DNA from: CAYRJA01 sp964424455 | GTDB lineage: Bacteria; Bacteroidota; Bacteroidia; Chitinophagales; UBA10324 | DNA length: 6,370 nucleotides | Direction: 5' to 3' | Assembly (NCBI GenBank): GCA_964424455.1 | Contig: CAYRJA010000134.1 | Coordinates: 1 to 6,370, forward strand | Shown: one piece after another, positions 1-6,370 of the stretch | Numbering within the stretch: the stretch's first letter is position 1 | Layout of the letters: every line of letters starts with the position of its first letter | Translations under genes and position numbers: made by a program | Notes under the pieces: model-generated | What the model was told of the DNA's origin: nothing | Database searches by the model: none | Seen by the model: the letters and a program-made list of their open reading frames with translations, nothing else

Positions 1-118
1 TCTCAAACGGTAATAAAACTTATTCCCCTATTTTTGATTCATGCAACAACACCTAGAAATTTTATTAAGTAATGCCTGACGATGGCAAATCTGTTTTTGA
101 ACCGTGCATTTACAGAAA

Positions 119-1702
119 TCAATGAAGGTGGCTCAATAAAACTGAGTCAGCTTCAAACTTCATATAACCAAAACTATTAGCATAAAATCTTACTTCCGAA
201 AGCGGCATTTTCTTTTTTTGCTGTTCCGGAGGAATACCTGAATTTACACGGGAAAATTTTGAGAAACCATAACCAGCTGAAAGTGCCCCATAGGAACAAT
301 TAACTGCAACCGGCAGGTCGGCAGGTAAAGTATCTTTCCCTGCAACCAGATTTCCGGGCGTATATTCTTTTCCCGAAAAATTATTCCAGTAGATTGAGAT
401 GCTTTTATTTGATGTGTCGTGGTAAGCATAAAACAGAATCTGGTCTGTAACAGAGGCATTTGTTTTTATAAAAAAGTTGTGTTGACTGAAGATGCTGCTG
501 ATGTTTTCAAATCCATAGAAGGCAGCTCGTTTTATAAAAGTACCCTCCAGATTTTCTTTTTCTTCTCTTAAAGTAATCACTCCGTTATAGGCAGACCTTC
601 CTCCGGTTGCTAAAGATGAGAATGTTGCCATCTCAATTTGATTGTGGTGAGTTGCATTGTATGAATTGATGAAGTTCAGAAATGACTGAATGTAAATTGA
701 CTGATACAATGTATTGTAAAAGTAATTTTGAGTTTGCTGAGCAGCAATATTCCATTCTGTAAACCATATTTTATTGTTTGGGAAAGTTCGGCTGTAATAT
801 TCAATAGAAGAAGAAACCAGTCCGCCTAATGAATAGAGCCGTGTTAAATCTTTAGCTGCAATATAAAATGAAGAGTCAACCGATATGGCGGATTTCATTG
901 TAACAGGCAGGTAGTAATGAACTGAAATGGCATCGAATACATTCTCTCTCGAAATTGCATCATTCCATGATTTGAAGAAATCTTTATCCGTTTTATTAGC
1001 CGGAACATCTCCAATCTTATCATAAGGCGCTGCGCAGGCGCCAACTTTTATACCGGGAAAGGATTTTCGTAAAGCCGTTGCAAAAGCGCTTGCTTTAACT
1101 ATGTAACTGCCCGGAAATGGAAAGACAGATCGGATATTAGGAAGAAATAATTCGTTACCCAATTCTACGCCTGTCACTTCTACCCCACTTTCTTTAAAAA
1201 ACTTTATTTGTTCAATACAGTCTTCCGGTGTGCCTGTTACAATATTTGCCACTAACAGCACTTTGGCATCGCATAATTTTACCAGTCGTATAAAATCGAG
1301 AATATACGGATGATCTGTTTTCCCCTGCATTTGAAACAGCCCCTGCCTATCCATTTGTATGGATGCTCTGATATCTGCGTTCTGAACCTGTGACTTTATA
1401 TAACCATATCCATTCTCCAAAGCATGAACATAGTTGGAATAATTGCCACCGGGCCATCGAAGCAATTTGGGACTAAGTTGTTTAATGGCTTTTAATAATA
1501 CTGTGTCATCCGGATTTGAAATTTCGGTGTACAGATTATTACATGAGAATCCGTATAGCAACGGACTCACTTCATTCCGTACCGAGTCAGAAAGTATAAT
1601 GTCAATTTTGCCGGAAGATATATTTTGAGGAGCAGAAGAATAAAAAGAACTTCCCAAAAGCAAATAAAGTGTTACAGAAAAAAGTAAAGCTGATTTCTTC
1701 AT
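119..1702 (-). CDS. Secreted clan GH-A glycoside hydrolase, arabinofuranosidase/glucuronidase-like (family uncertain)
   Basis: This 527-residue protein is probably an exported retaining glycosidase with a (beta/alpha)8 barrel; the substrate is unknown. Seen: an N-terminal signal sequence (MKKS, then a hydrophobic run at about 5-19) with no lipobox cysteine; an early barrel strand ending LLYGFSCNN (48-56); RWPGGN (82-87); VELGNE (179-184), whose Glu184 fits the acid/base; SVHYY (260-264); and WFTEWN (313-318), whose Glu316 fits the nucleophile. The 132-residue Glu-Glu spacing is somewhat longer than the roughly 118-119 of GH51 arabinofuranosidase and GH79 heparanase. Residues from about 390 to 475 resemble the small C-terminal beta domain of such enzymes; the last 50 residues are unassigned and show no clear type IX secretion tail. 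The start overlaps the stop of the upstream YihY gene as ATGA, so translation is probably coupled. The clan call is fairly sure; GH39, GH51, GH79 or an unclassified relative are all possible. Confidence 0.75.
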   Translation of the reverse strand: MKKSALLFSVTLYLLLGSSFYSSAPQNISSGKIDIILSDSVRNEVSPLLYGFSCNNLYTEISNPDDTVLLKAIKQLSPKLLRWPGGNYSNYVHALENGYGYIKSQVQNADIRASIQMDRQGLFQMQGKTDHPYILDFIRLVKLCDAKVLLVANIVTGTPEDCIEQIKFFKESGVEVTGVELGNELFLPNIRSVFPFPGSYIVKASAFATALRKSFPGIKVGACAAPYDKIGDVPANKTDKDFFKSWNDAISRENVFDAISVHYYLPVTMKSAISVDSSFYIAAKDLTRLYSLGGLVSSSIEYYSRTFPNNKIWFTEWNIAAQQTQNYFYNTLYQSIYIQSFLNFINSYNATHHNQIEMATFSSLATGGRSAYNGVITLREEKENLEGTFIKRAAFYGFENISSIFSQHNFFIKTNASVTDQILFYAYHDTSNKSISIYWNNFSGKEYTPGNLVAGKDTLPADLPVAVNCSYGALSAGYGFSKFSRVNSGIPPEQQKKKMPLSEVRFYANSFGYMKFEADSVLLSHLH

Positions 1703-2631
1703 GATTTTTGTAATTGCTTGTTGTGCCTGTTGATGTCTATGCTGGCATTCAGTTCAAATCCCATCAACAATATCAATGAATTATAGTAAAGCCAGAGCAT
1801 GATGACAATTAATGTGCCGATAGACCCGTAAATTTTATTGTACTGTCCGAACTGATTGATAAAAAAGGAAAATAAGAGTGAAGTCAGGATGGAAAGAAAA
1901 GCTGCAAGCGTAGATCCTGCTGAGAAAAACCGCCACCGTTTTTGTACTGCCGGACCATAGTAATAAATCAATGAAACACTTGCATAGAAAAGAAGGATAA
2001 TAGCTACCCACTTAATTGAATTGAGGATATAGTAGGATAATGCTCCTCTAAAATTCAGATAATTCATCACCATATTGATTACATATTCTCCCGCAATAAT
2101 AAAAATGACGGATAATAACAGTAACAGAAAAAGCAGTAAAGTGATTTTAATACTTACTCCGATTTTAGTAATGAAACTCCGCTGGCGGAAATTCGGATAT
2201 GCCTTGTCGAATGAATTCATCAGATCAAACACGCCGCGCGTACTGTAATACAGCGCCAGTACAATACCGAGTGATAACAGCCCTCCTCTCTGCCGGCTGA
2301 CGATATCCTGAATAGTGGAATCAATAGTAAGGTAGGCATTGTGCGGCATCAGATCGCGGATATATCCCATCAGTGTTAATTGCAACCCTTCAACGGGCAA
2401 ATAAGGAATAAGTGTAAACAAAACAATGATGGCGGGAAACAAGGAAAGTAAAAAACTGAATGTTACAGCTGAAGCTCTTGTAGTAACTGCATCACGGTTG
2501 ATTTCCTGTATCAAAAAAGTAAATACATCATAAATAGATTGGCCTTCAAATCCGGGGAGTGTGATTTTTTTGCAAACCCATATAAATCTTCTTTTGTAGG
2601 TGGTAAAAATATTTCTTTTCTTTTTAGCCAT
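1699..2631 (-). CDS. YihY/virulence factor BrkB family inner-membrane protein
   Basis: This 310-residue polytopic membrane protein belongs to the YihY/BrkB family, once misnamed ribonuclease BN; its biochemical role is not settled. Seen: a basic cytoplasmic N-terminus (MAKKKR), the family signature around 52-72 (RASAVTFSFLLSLFPAI), and about six hydrophobic segments near 56-77, 117-131, 160-187, 206-225, 236-257 and 267-292. The C-terminal signature is clear: YYGPAVQKRWRFFSAGS (224-240), then KIYGSIGTL (266-274), MLWLYYNSLILL (278-289) and GFELNA (291-296). The length is normal for the family. It starts 7 bp after the mltG stop and overlaps the glycosidase start by 4 bp, so it is the middle gene of an envelope operon. 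There is no Shine-Dalgarno sequence; the region before the start is the AT-rich end of mltG. The family call is secure, the function is not. Confidence 0.93.
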   Translation of the reverse strand: MAKKKRNIFTTYKRRFIWVCKKITLPGFEGQSIYDVFTFLIQEINRDAVTTRASAVTFSFLLSLFPAIIVLFTLIPYLPVEGLQLTLMGYIRDLMPHNAYLTIDSTIQDIVSRQRGGLLSLGIVLALYYSTRGVFDLMNSFDKAYPNFRQRSFITKIGVSIKITLLLFLLLLLSVIFIIAGEYVINMVMNYLNFRGALSYYILNSIKWVAIILLFYASVSLIYYYGPAVQKRWRFFSAGSTLAAFLSILTSLLFSFFINQFGQYNKIYGSIGTLIVIMLWLYYNSLILLMGFELNASIDINRHNKQLQKS

Positions 2632-2638
2632 TCATACA

Positions 2639-3691
2639 CTATTTAATATTTTGCCGGTTCAGATATTTCCTGTAGAGTTCTGCATTCTTCTGATGATTGC
2701 GATAAGTGGCTGCAAATACATGATAGCCCGGCTTGTCAACACTTGCACAAAAATATAAATAATCAGTAGAGGCGGGATTCAGCACAGCATCAATAGATGC
2801 AACAGATGGAGTACAAATCGGACCGGGAGGAAGTCCTGTATGCTTATAGGTGTTGTAAGGAGAATCATTTTGAGTATGCACTTTCAAAATTCTTCTTAGG
2901 AAAAAATTATTTACAGAAAATTTTACCGTTGGGTCTGCCTGCAACGGCATATCTTTTTTCAACCGGTTCAGATAAACAGAAGCAATGTAGGGTTTCTCGT
3001 CGTTGTGATTGGTTTCCTCTTCCACAATAGAGGCAAGAATGGAAACCTGTACCGGATTCAGTCGAAGCGTTTCGGCTTTTCGTTTTCGCTGCGGTGTCCA
3101 GAATTTATTATATTCTTTCTCCATTCGTTCCATAAATCCTCTTTCAGTTATAGTCCAGTAACACTCATAAGTATTCGGAATAAAAAGAGCCATCACATCT
3201 TCTGTACTGAAGTGAAGCGAGTCTAAATATTTATCATTACTCAGCAACTCAAAAAAAGAAGTAGAATCAATTTCAAGTTTAGTGGAAATAAAAGAAGACA
3301 AATCATCCTTCGTGCGGAACTTATTCATCACTAATTTCACCGGAGTCTGTTTCCCACTTCGCAGCAACTTCACTAAATCAAAATTACTCATCCGGTCAGT
3401 AAGCTCATATCTGCCGGGATGAAGATGTTTGGGAAGTTCCATGCGCTGCGCCACCCACCGGAACGATTCACTGTTACTGACAAGCTTTCTATCCGCAAGC
3501 AGATTGACTAATTGCTGAAAGGTAGTTCCGGTGGGGATGTAAAGAAAATTTTTTTCATTGACTCCAACAGTAACATTAGGCGAATACACCCGCTGATAAA
3601 GATCATAAGCCAAAGAAGCGCCTCCGATTGCTGACATAGCAATAAAGACGATAAGTATCTTTTTTGTTTTGGCTCTTTTACTTTTTGCCAT
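2639..3691 (-). CDS. mltG: Endolytic murein transglycosylase MltG (YceG-like)
   Basis: MltG cleaves nascent peptidoglycan glycan strands at internal positions, leaving anhydro-muramic ends, and is thought to set strand length at the inner membrane. The 350-residue protein has a basic N-terminus, one membrane anchor at about 11-29, and then a periplasmic region. A LysM-like part (about 48-113) contains IPTGTTFQQLVNLL and PGRYEL (92-97). The catalytic YceG domain shows ASIVEEET (220-227), which matches the E. coli ASIVEKET motif and makes Glu224 the likely catalytic residue. Further matches are ASVYLNRL (237-244), LQADPTVKF (250-258), SPYNTYKHTGLPPGPI (277-292) and YLYFCAS with HVFAATYRNH (311-333). 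It is full length with all key motifs. It is the first gene of the minus-strand operon and diverges from aspartokinase across 102 bp. The MAKSKR start is favoured because the anchor follows directly. Confidence 0.95.
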   Translation of the reverse strand: MAKSKRAKTKKILIVFIAMSAIGGASLAYDLYQRVYSPNVTVGVNEKNFLYIPTGTTFQQLVNLLADRKLVSNSESFRWVAQRMELPKHLHPGRYELTDRMSNFDLVKLLRSGKQTPVKLVMNKFRTKDDLSSFISTKLEIDSTSFFELLSNDKYLDSLHFSTEDVMALFIPNTYECYWTITERGFMERMEKEYNKFWTPQRKRKAETLRLNPVQVSILASIVEEETNHNDEKPYIASVYLNRLKKDMPLQADPTVKFSVNNFFLRRILKVHTQNDSPYNTYKHTGLPPGPICTPSVASIDAVLNPASTDYLYFCASVDKPGYHVFAATYRNHQKNAELYRKYLNRQNIK

Positions 3692-3695
3692 TGAG

Positions 3696-3703
3696 CAAAA
3701 ATA
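3696..3703 (-). promoter_or_regulatory. Candidate Bacteroidota -7 box for the mltG operon
   Basis: On the minus strand this reads TATTTTTG, an exact match to the Bacteroidota primary sigma factor element TAnnTTTG. It ends only four bases before the mltG ATG (3691-3689), so a start site at the usual distance would fall on or next to the start codon and give a leaderless or nearly leaderless mRNA. No clear -33 TTG element lies at the expected distance, which lowers confidence. Confidence 0.4.
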
Positions 3704-3763
3704 TCAAAAAGCTTGGAGCATTATTTCTCTGCATAAAACATCATCTGAAAATAAAATCAATAT

Positions 3764-3771
3764 TATTTTTG
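3764..3771 (+). promoter_or_regulatory. Candidate Bacteroidota -7 box for the aspartokinase gene
   Basis: TATTTTTG matches TAnnTTTG exactly and lies 22 bases before the aspartokinase ATG at 3794, predicting a leader of about 15-20 nucleotides. The -33 region has only a poor CTG (3745-3747) at a slightly short spacing. The short predicted leader leaves no space for a lysine riboswitch or an attenuator, so control by either at this promoter is unlikely. Confidence 0.5.
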
Positions 3772-3793
3772 CCCACTTATTTTTCGTAACAGA

Positions 3794-5065
3794 ATGACAA
3801 AAATTTTCAAATTCGGAGGCGCTTCCATTAAAGATGCTGACGGATTCAGGAATGTAAAAAAAATTTTAGAGCGCTTTCGCAATGAACAGCTTGTTCTTGT
3901 AGTTTCCGCTCTGGGCAAAACCACTAACGCCCTCGAAGAAATAGTACACACTTATTATAACCGCGGGAATGCTTCCTCTCTGCTTGATGCACTAAAGAAG
4001 AAACATATTGAAATTCTTGACGAGCTTTTTACCGATAGAAATCATCCGGTTTATGATGCGCTCAATAACACTTTTGTTGAGATTGAATGGATTCTTGACG
4101 ATGTGCCTGCCGAATCATTCGATTATCTCTACGACCAGATAGTGAGCATTGGTGAAATGGCAAGTACGCGTATGCTGTCGGCTTATCTTAAAGAAAATAG
4201 TCTTCCAGTTCAGTGGACCGATGCGCGCGACCTTATCCGTACCGACAATACCTACCGCGAAGGAAAAATTCTGTGGAATATAACAGAGCAAATGGTAAGG
4301 GTAAAAGCCCCATCTGTTTTTGCTGGAAAAAAATGGATACTTACACAAGGATTTATCGGAGGTACCTCTGAAAATATTACCACTACGCTCGGAAGAGAAG
4401 GGTCAGATTATACAGCAGCGGTTCTGGCTTACTGTCTTGATGCGGAAAGTGTTACAATATGGAAAGATGTTCCCGGTGTACTGAATGCCGACCCTCGCTA
4501 TTTTCCTTCTGCACAGAAAATTGACAAGCTCGGTTATCTTGAAGCGATTGAAATGACTTACTACGGCGCCACCGTTATTCATCCGAAAACAATTAAGCCA
4601 CTGGAGAACAAAGGTATTCCTCTGCATGTGCGTTCATTCATTCAGCCGGAAGAAGATGGAACTGTTATTTCGAAAAAATTTAATTCGCTGCTGTTGCCTG
4701 CGGTAATGGTATTGAAGAAAACGCAGGTGCTGATTTCGGTATCATCAAAAGACTTTTCTTTCATTGCGGAAGAAAATCTCGGATATATTTTCACACTACT
4801 CTCCAAGTATCGTATCAAAAACAACATGATGCAAAATGCAGCAATCAGTTTTTCATTTTGCGCAGATAATGAGGAAGAAAAAATAAAACCTCTGTTAGAA
4901 GAACTGTCACAGTACTTTCATACAGTCAGCAACGACAAACTTGAATTGCTCACTGTACGACACTATACTGATTCAATTTTATCTTCATTAACTGCCGGCA
5001 GAATTATTCTGATGGAGCAGAAAACGAGGTCAACTGCTCAGTTAGTAATGAAAGAAATTTCTTAA
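3794..5065 (+). CDS. lysC: Aspartokinase (aspartate kinase), monofunctional
   Basis: This cytoplasmic enzyme phosphorylates L-aspartate with ATP to give 4-aspartyl phosphate, the first step toward lysine/diaminopimelate, threonine and methionine. The 423 residues hold an amino-acid-kinase domain (about 1-297) and a C-terminal ACT region (about 308-423), with no fused homoserine dehydrogenase. Seen: KFGGAS (6-11), VVSALGKTTNAL (36-47), SIGE (118-121) with the aspartate-site Glu121, GREGSDYTA (200-208), WKDVPGVLNADPR (223-235) and YYGATVIHPKTI (256-267). The start is fixed because the nucleotide-binding KFGG motif normally lies within the first ten residues. The length is close to E. coli AK-III (about 449), slightly shorter. 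In the first ACT unit the residues that bind lysine in E. coli LysC are not kept (see findings), so the effector is uncertain. It is divergent from mltG and convergent with dnaN. The symbol lysC is by role; the family assignment is firm. Confidence 0.95.
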   Translation: MTKIFKFGGASIKDADGFRNVKKILERFRNEQLVLVVSALGKTTNALEEIVHTYYNRGNASSLLDALKKKHIEILDELFTDRNHPVYDALNNTFVEIEWILDDVPAESFDYLYDQIVSIGEMASTRMLSAYLKENSLPVQWTDARDLIRTDNTYREGKILWNITEQMVRVKAPSVFAGKKWILTQGFIGGTSENITTTLGREGSDYTAAVLAYCLDAESVTIWKDVPGVLNADPRYFPSAQKIDKLGYLEAIEMTYYGATVIHPKTIKPLENKGIPLHVRSFIQPEEDGTVISKKFNSLLLPAVMVLKKTQVLISVSSKDFSFIAEENLGYIFTLLSKYRIKNNMMQNAAISFSFCADNEEEKIKPLLEELSQYFHTVSNDKLELLTVRHYTDSILSSLTAGRIILMEQKTRSTAQLVMKEIS

Positions 5066-5066
5066 A

Positions 5067-5090
5067 GATTCTGTCTTCTTTAGAAGAATC
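5067..5090. terminator. Weak candidate bidirectional terminator hairpin between lysC and dnaN
   Basis: GATTCT (5067-5072) pairs perfectly with AGAATC (5085-5090). After a bulged G, TCT (5074-5076) can pair with AGA (5082-5084), leaving a 5-base loop. The hairpin starts one base after the aspartokinase stop codon. The plus strand continues GTTTCTCT and the minus strand continues TTTAAG, so the U tract is imperfect in both directions. The position between convergent genes favours a terminator, but the stem is AT-rich and weak. Confidence 0.35.
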
Positions 5091-5127
5091 GTTTCTCTAA
5101 ATTTATATTCAGATTTTTCCGATGATG

Positions 5128-6246
5128 TTACATATTCAGCATAATCGGCATCACCAGCATCAGAATATCCTCATTATCATTTTTTGCTGTGGACTTAAGC
5201 AGACTGGCTCTGGTAGGAGTTGAAAATTCAAATTGTACTTCTTCTGCATTCATCGCTGCAAGCATTTCAATCAGAAAGCGACCGTTGAAAGCAATTTCCA
5301 AATCACTGCCTTTATAATCACACACTAACCGCTCAGTAGCTTCATTGCTGAAATCTAAGTCCCGGGCAGTGATTACCAGTTCGCTGCCTTTCAGCATAAA
5401 CGAAACCTGATGAGTGGTTTTATTCGCGAAAATAATCAGTCGTTTCAGTGAGTTAAGAATATCAGCGGAATTAATGGTCAGTGTATTGGGATTGTCAGTA
5501 GGAATTACTGCATTGTAATCGGGAAAGCGGGCATCAATCAGGCGGCAGATTAAACTCACATGGTCGAAATTGAAGAATGCATTTGAACTGTTGTAAGAAA
5601 TTTTCACCTGTGTGTCAGTGGCAGGTAAAGCATTCTGTAACAGACTCAATGCTTTTTTCGGAACAATAAAATTAGCTGAGCGTGTACTTTTTGCATCAAA
5701 GCGTTTGTAGCGCACTAATTTATGCGCATCTGTACTTACGAAGTTGATGCCTTCACTGCTCAGTTCAAAATTTACTCCCATCATTGCTGGACGAATTTCA
5801 TCCGAACCAACGGCAAACAAACATTTGTTGATGGCATTGGCTATTACAGGAGAACTCAGTTTTATATCTTTAATATCCTCTGCTACCGGAATACGCGGGA
5901 AGTCATCACCGTTTTCACCGGTCAGTTTATACTTTCCGTTATCAGAAGTTATTTCTATCGAATAGCTTTGTTCATCTATGTTGAAAGTGAGCGGTTGCTC
6001 CGGTAAACTTTTCAAAATGTTTCCAAGCATCTTTGCAGGTATGGCAATTTTTCCATCCTCTTTTGCCTCTACATCAAAGGTAGTACTCATACTTGTTTCC
6101 AGATCCGTACTGAACATGGTAAGTTTTCCGTTTTTTATTTCAAATAAAAAATCTTCCAGTATTGGCAGTACAGTGTTTGTACTGATAACGCCATCAATCA
6201 ACTGTAAATGTTTCAGCAGTATGGAGGTAGAAGCAATAAATTTCAT
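5128..6246 (-). CDS. dnaN: DNA polymerase III subunit beta (sliding clamp)
   Basis: The beta clamp is a ring-shaped homodimer that encircles DNA, tethers the replicative polymerase and docks other replication and repair proteins. The 372 residues form the usual three clamp domains (about 1-123, 124-250 and 251-372), close to the 366 of E. coli. Seen: PILEDFLFEI (28-37), NGDDFPRIP (112-120), FAVGSDEIRPAMMGVNFE (144-161), STDAHKLV (171-178), LIDARFPDYNAVIP (236-249), NGRFLIEML (321-329) and the C-terminal VMPIML (365-370). The partner-binding pocket is intact: Thr172, His175, Leu177, Pro242 and the Met-Pro-x-Met segment at 366-369 match E. coli Thr172, His175, Leu177, Pro242 and Met362-Met364. 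The MKF start is typical of the family. It lies alone, convergent with aspartokinase; no dnaA or oriC-like DnaA-box cluster is visible in the 124 bp upstream. Nothing about the protein is unusual. Confidence 0.97.
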   Translation of the reverse strand: MKFIASTSILLKHLQLIDGVISTNTVLPILEDFLFEIKNGKLTMFSTDLETSMSTTFDVEAKEDGKIAIPAKMLGNILKSLPEQPLTFNIDEQSYSIEITSDNGKYKLTGENGDDFPRIPVAEDIKDIKLSSPVIANAINKCLFAVGSDEIRPAMMGVNFELSSEGINFVSTDAHKLVRYKRFDAKSTRSANFIVPKKALSLLQNALPATDTQVKISYNSSNAFFNFDHVSLICRLIDARFPDYNAVIPTDNPNTLTINSADILNSLKRLIIFANKTTHQVSFMLKGSELVITARDLDFSNEATERLVCDYKGSDLEIAFNGRFLIEMLAAMNAEEVQFEFSTPTRASLLKSTAKNDNEDILMLVMPIMLNM

Positions 6247-6270
6247 GAATCAGTATTTTTTGAAGAGGCG

Positions 6271-6278
6271 TAAAGATA
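6271..6278 (-). promoter_or_regulatory. Tentative -7 box for dnaN
   Basis: On the minus strand this reads TATCTTTA, one mismatch (final G to A) from TAnnTTTG, 24 bases before the dnaN ATG. No TTG is present at the -33 distance. The position is plausible for a promoter with a short leader, but a one-mismatch match is expected by chance in such AT-rich sequence, so this is only a candidate. Confidence 0.2.
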
Positions 6279-6370
6279 AAAGTATTTGGAAATTGAAAAA
6301 TGAATTTGACTAAAGGGGTGTATGAATAATTGCAGTATTCACCACAATCGGTAAAGAAATAATGAATCCT

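Larger units (their letters stand above)
119..3691 (-). other. Probable three-gene operon: mltG - yihY-like - glycoside hydrolase
   Basis: The three minus-strand genes are separated by 7 bp (mltG to yihY) and by a 4-bp ATGA overlap (yihY to the glycosidase), with no room for internal promoters outside coding sequence. This spacing supports one transcript starting upstream of mltG. All three products are membrane-bound or exported, which fits a cell-envelope unit. Transcript boundaries are inferred; no convincing terminator is visible in the 118 bp after the last gene. Confidence 0.75.
3695..3772. repeat. 9-bp inverted repeat spanning the divergent mltG/aspartokinase promoter region
   Basis: GCAAAAATA at 3695-3703 is the exact reverse complement of TATTTTTGC at 3764-3772. 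Each arm contains an outward-facing TAnnTTTG box, one toward mltG and one toward the aspartokinase gene. The arms are 60 bp apart, too far for a sensible hairpin, so the symmetry is more likely that of two identical promoter boxes than of an RNA structure. Chance is possible in such AT-rich DNA. Confidence 0.5.

Noticed and set aside
1..118. Possible promoter, terminator or mobile-element end downstream of the glycosidase (ATGCAACAACACC near 41-53; TGCC/GGCA 4-bp hairpin at 73-87; TCTGT/ACAGA at 90-116)
   Set aside because: The stems are only 4-5 bp, one with a 17-base loop, and no U tract follows. The GCAAC-like string has no matching -10 element, and I cannot identify an insertion-sequence end or target duplication. 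Short open frames here are below 25 codons.
3692..3793. Lysine riboswitch or leader-peptide attenuator before aspartokinase
   Set aside because: The whole divergent region is 102 bp and the predicted leader is about 20 nucleotides, far shorter than a lysine riboswitch; no leader peptide or competing hairpins are visible.
4115..4827. Minus-strand open frames of 61-77 codons antisense to aspartokinase
   Set aside because: All lie opposite well-matched aspartokinase motifs and show no domain or initiation signal of their own.
5722..6313. Plus-strand open frames of 73-111 codons antisense to dnaN
   Set aside because: They lie opposite a highly conserved dnaN reading frame, have no recognisable motifs, and reflect the complementary codon pattern of the real gene.
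6310..6369. Minus-strand open frame entering from the right edge, ending GFIISLPIVVNTAIIHTPL-stop, possibly the tail of a gene upstream of dnaN
   Set aside because: Only 19 codons are visible and no family motif can be recognised; in AT-rich DNA such a frame is expected by chance. Sequence beyond the window would decide it.
6362..6370. ATG AAT CC at the right edge, possibly the start of a plus-strand gene divergent from dnaN
   Set aside because: Fewer than three codons are visible, with no promoter or ribosome-binding signal to support it.
6247..6370. Replication origin next to dnaN
   Set aside because: No cluster of DnaA boxes (TTATCCACA-like) or 13-mer AT-repeats is visible and dnaA is not adjacent within the window.

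Overview
The window looks like a chromosomal housekeeping segment from a member of the Bacteroidota. Three observations support this. The DNA is AT-rich, and none of the five start codons has a recognisable Shine-Dalgarno sequence in front of it. The intergenic region between the divergent genes carries two exact matches to the Bacteroidota -7 promoter element TAnnTTTG. The aspartokinase regulatory domain has an NMMQNAAISFS-type segment that I associate with this phylum. Genus and species cannot be read from the sequence.

Layout: positions 119-3691 hold three tightly packed minus-strand genes, transcribed in the order mltG (septal/lateral-wall peptidoglycan lytic transglycosylase), a YihY/BrkB-family inner-membrane protein, and a secreted clan GH-A glycoside hydrolase of uncertain family. 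The first two are 7 bp apart and the last two overlap by an ATGA, so this is very probably one operon with translational coupling at its end. A 102-bp divergent promoter region (3692-3793) separates it from a plus-strand monofunctional aspartokinase (3794-5065). The aspartokinase converges on dnaN, the DNA polymerase III sliding clamp (minus strand, 5128-6246), across a 62-bp gap containing a weak hairpin. The short flanks (1-118 and 6247-6370) contain no gene I can support.

The genes share a cell-envelope theme. Aspartokinase feeds the aspartate pathway, which yields diaminopimelate and lysine, and MltG cleaves glycan strands built on those peptides. YihY is an integral membrane protein and the glycosidase is exported. 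dnaN is functionally unrelated and appears to be a separate transcription unit.

I see no mobile element, CRISPR array, RNA gene, toxin-antitoxin pair or other novel system. The points most worth a second look are the loss of the E. coli-type lysine-binding residues in the aspartokinase ACT domain, the exported glycosidase coupled to an envelope operon, and the symmetrical divergent promoter.
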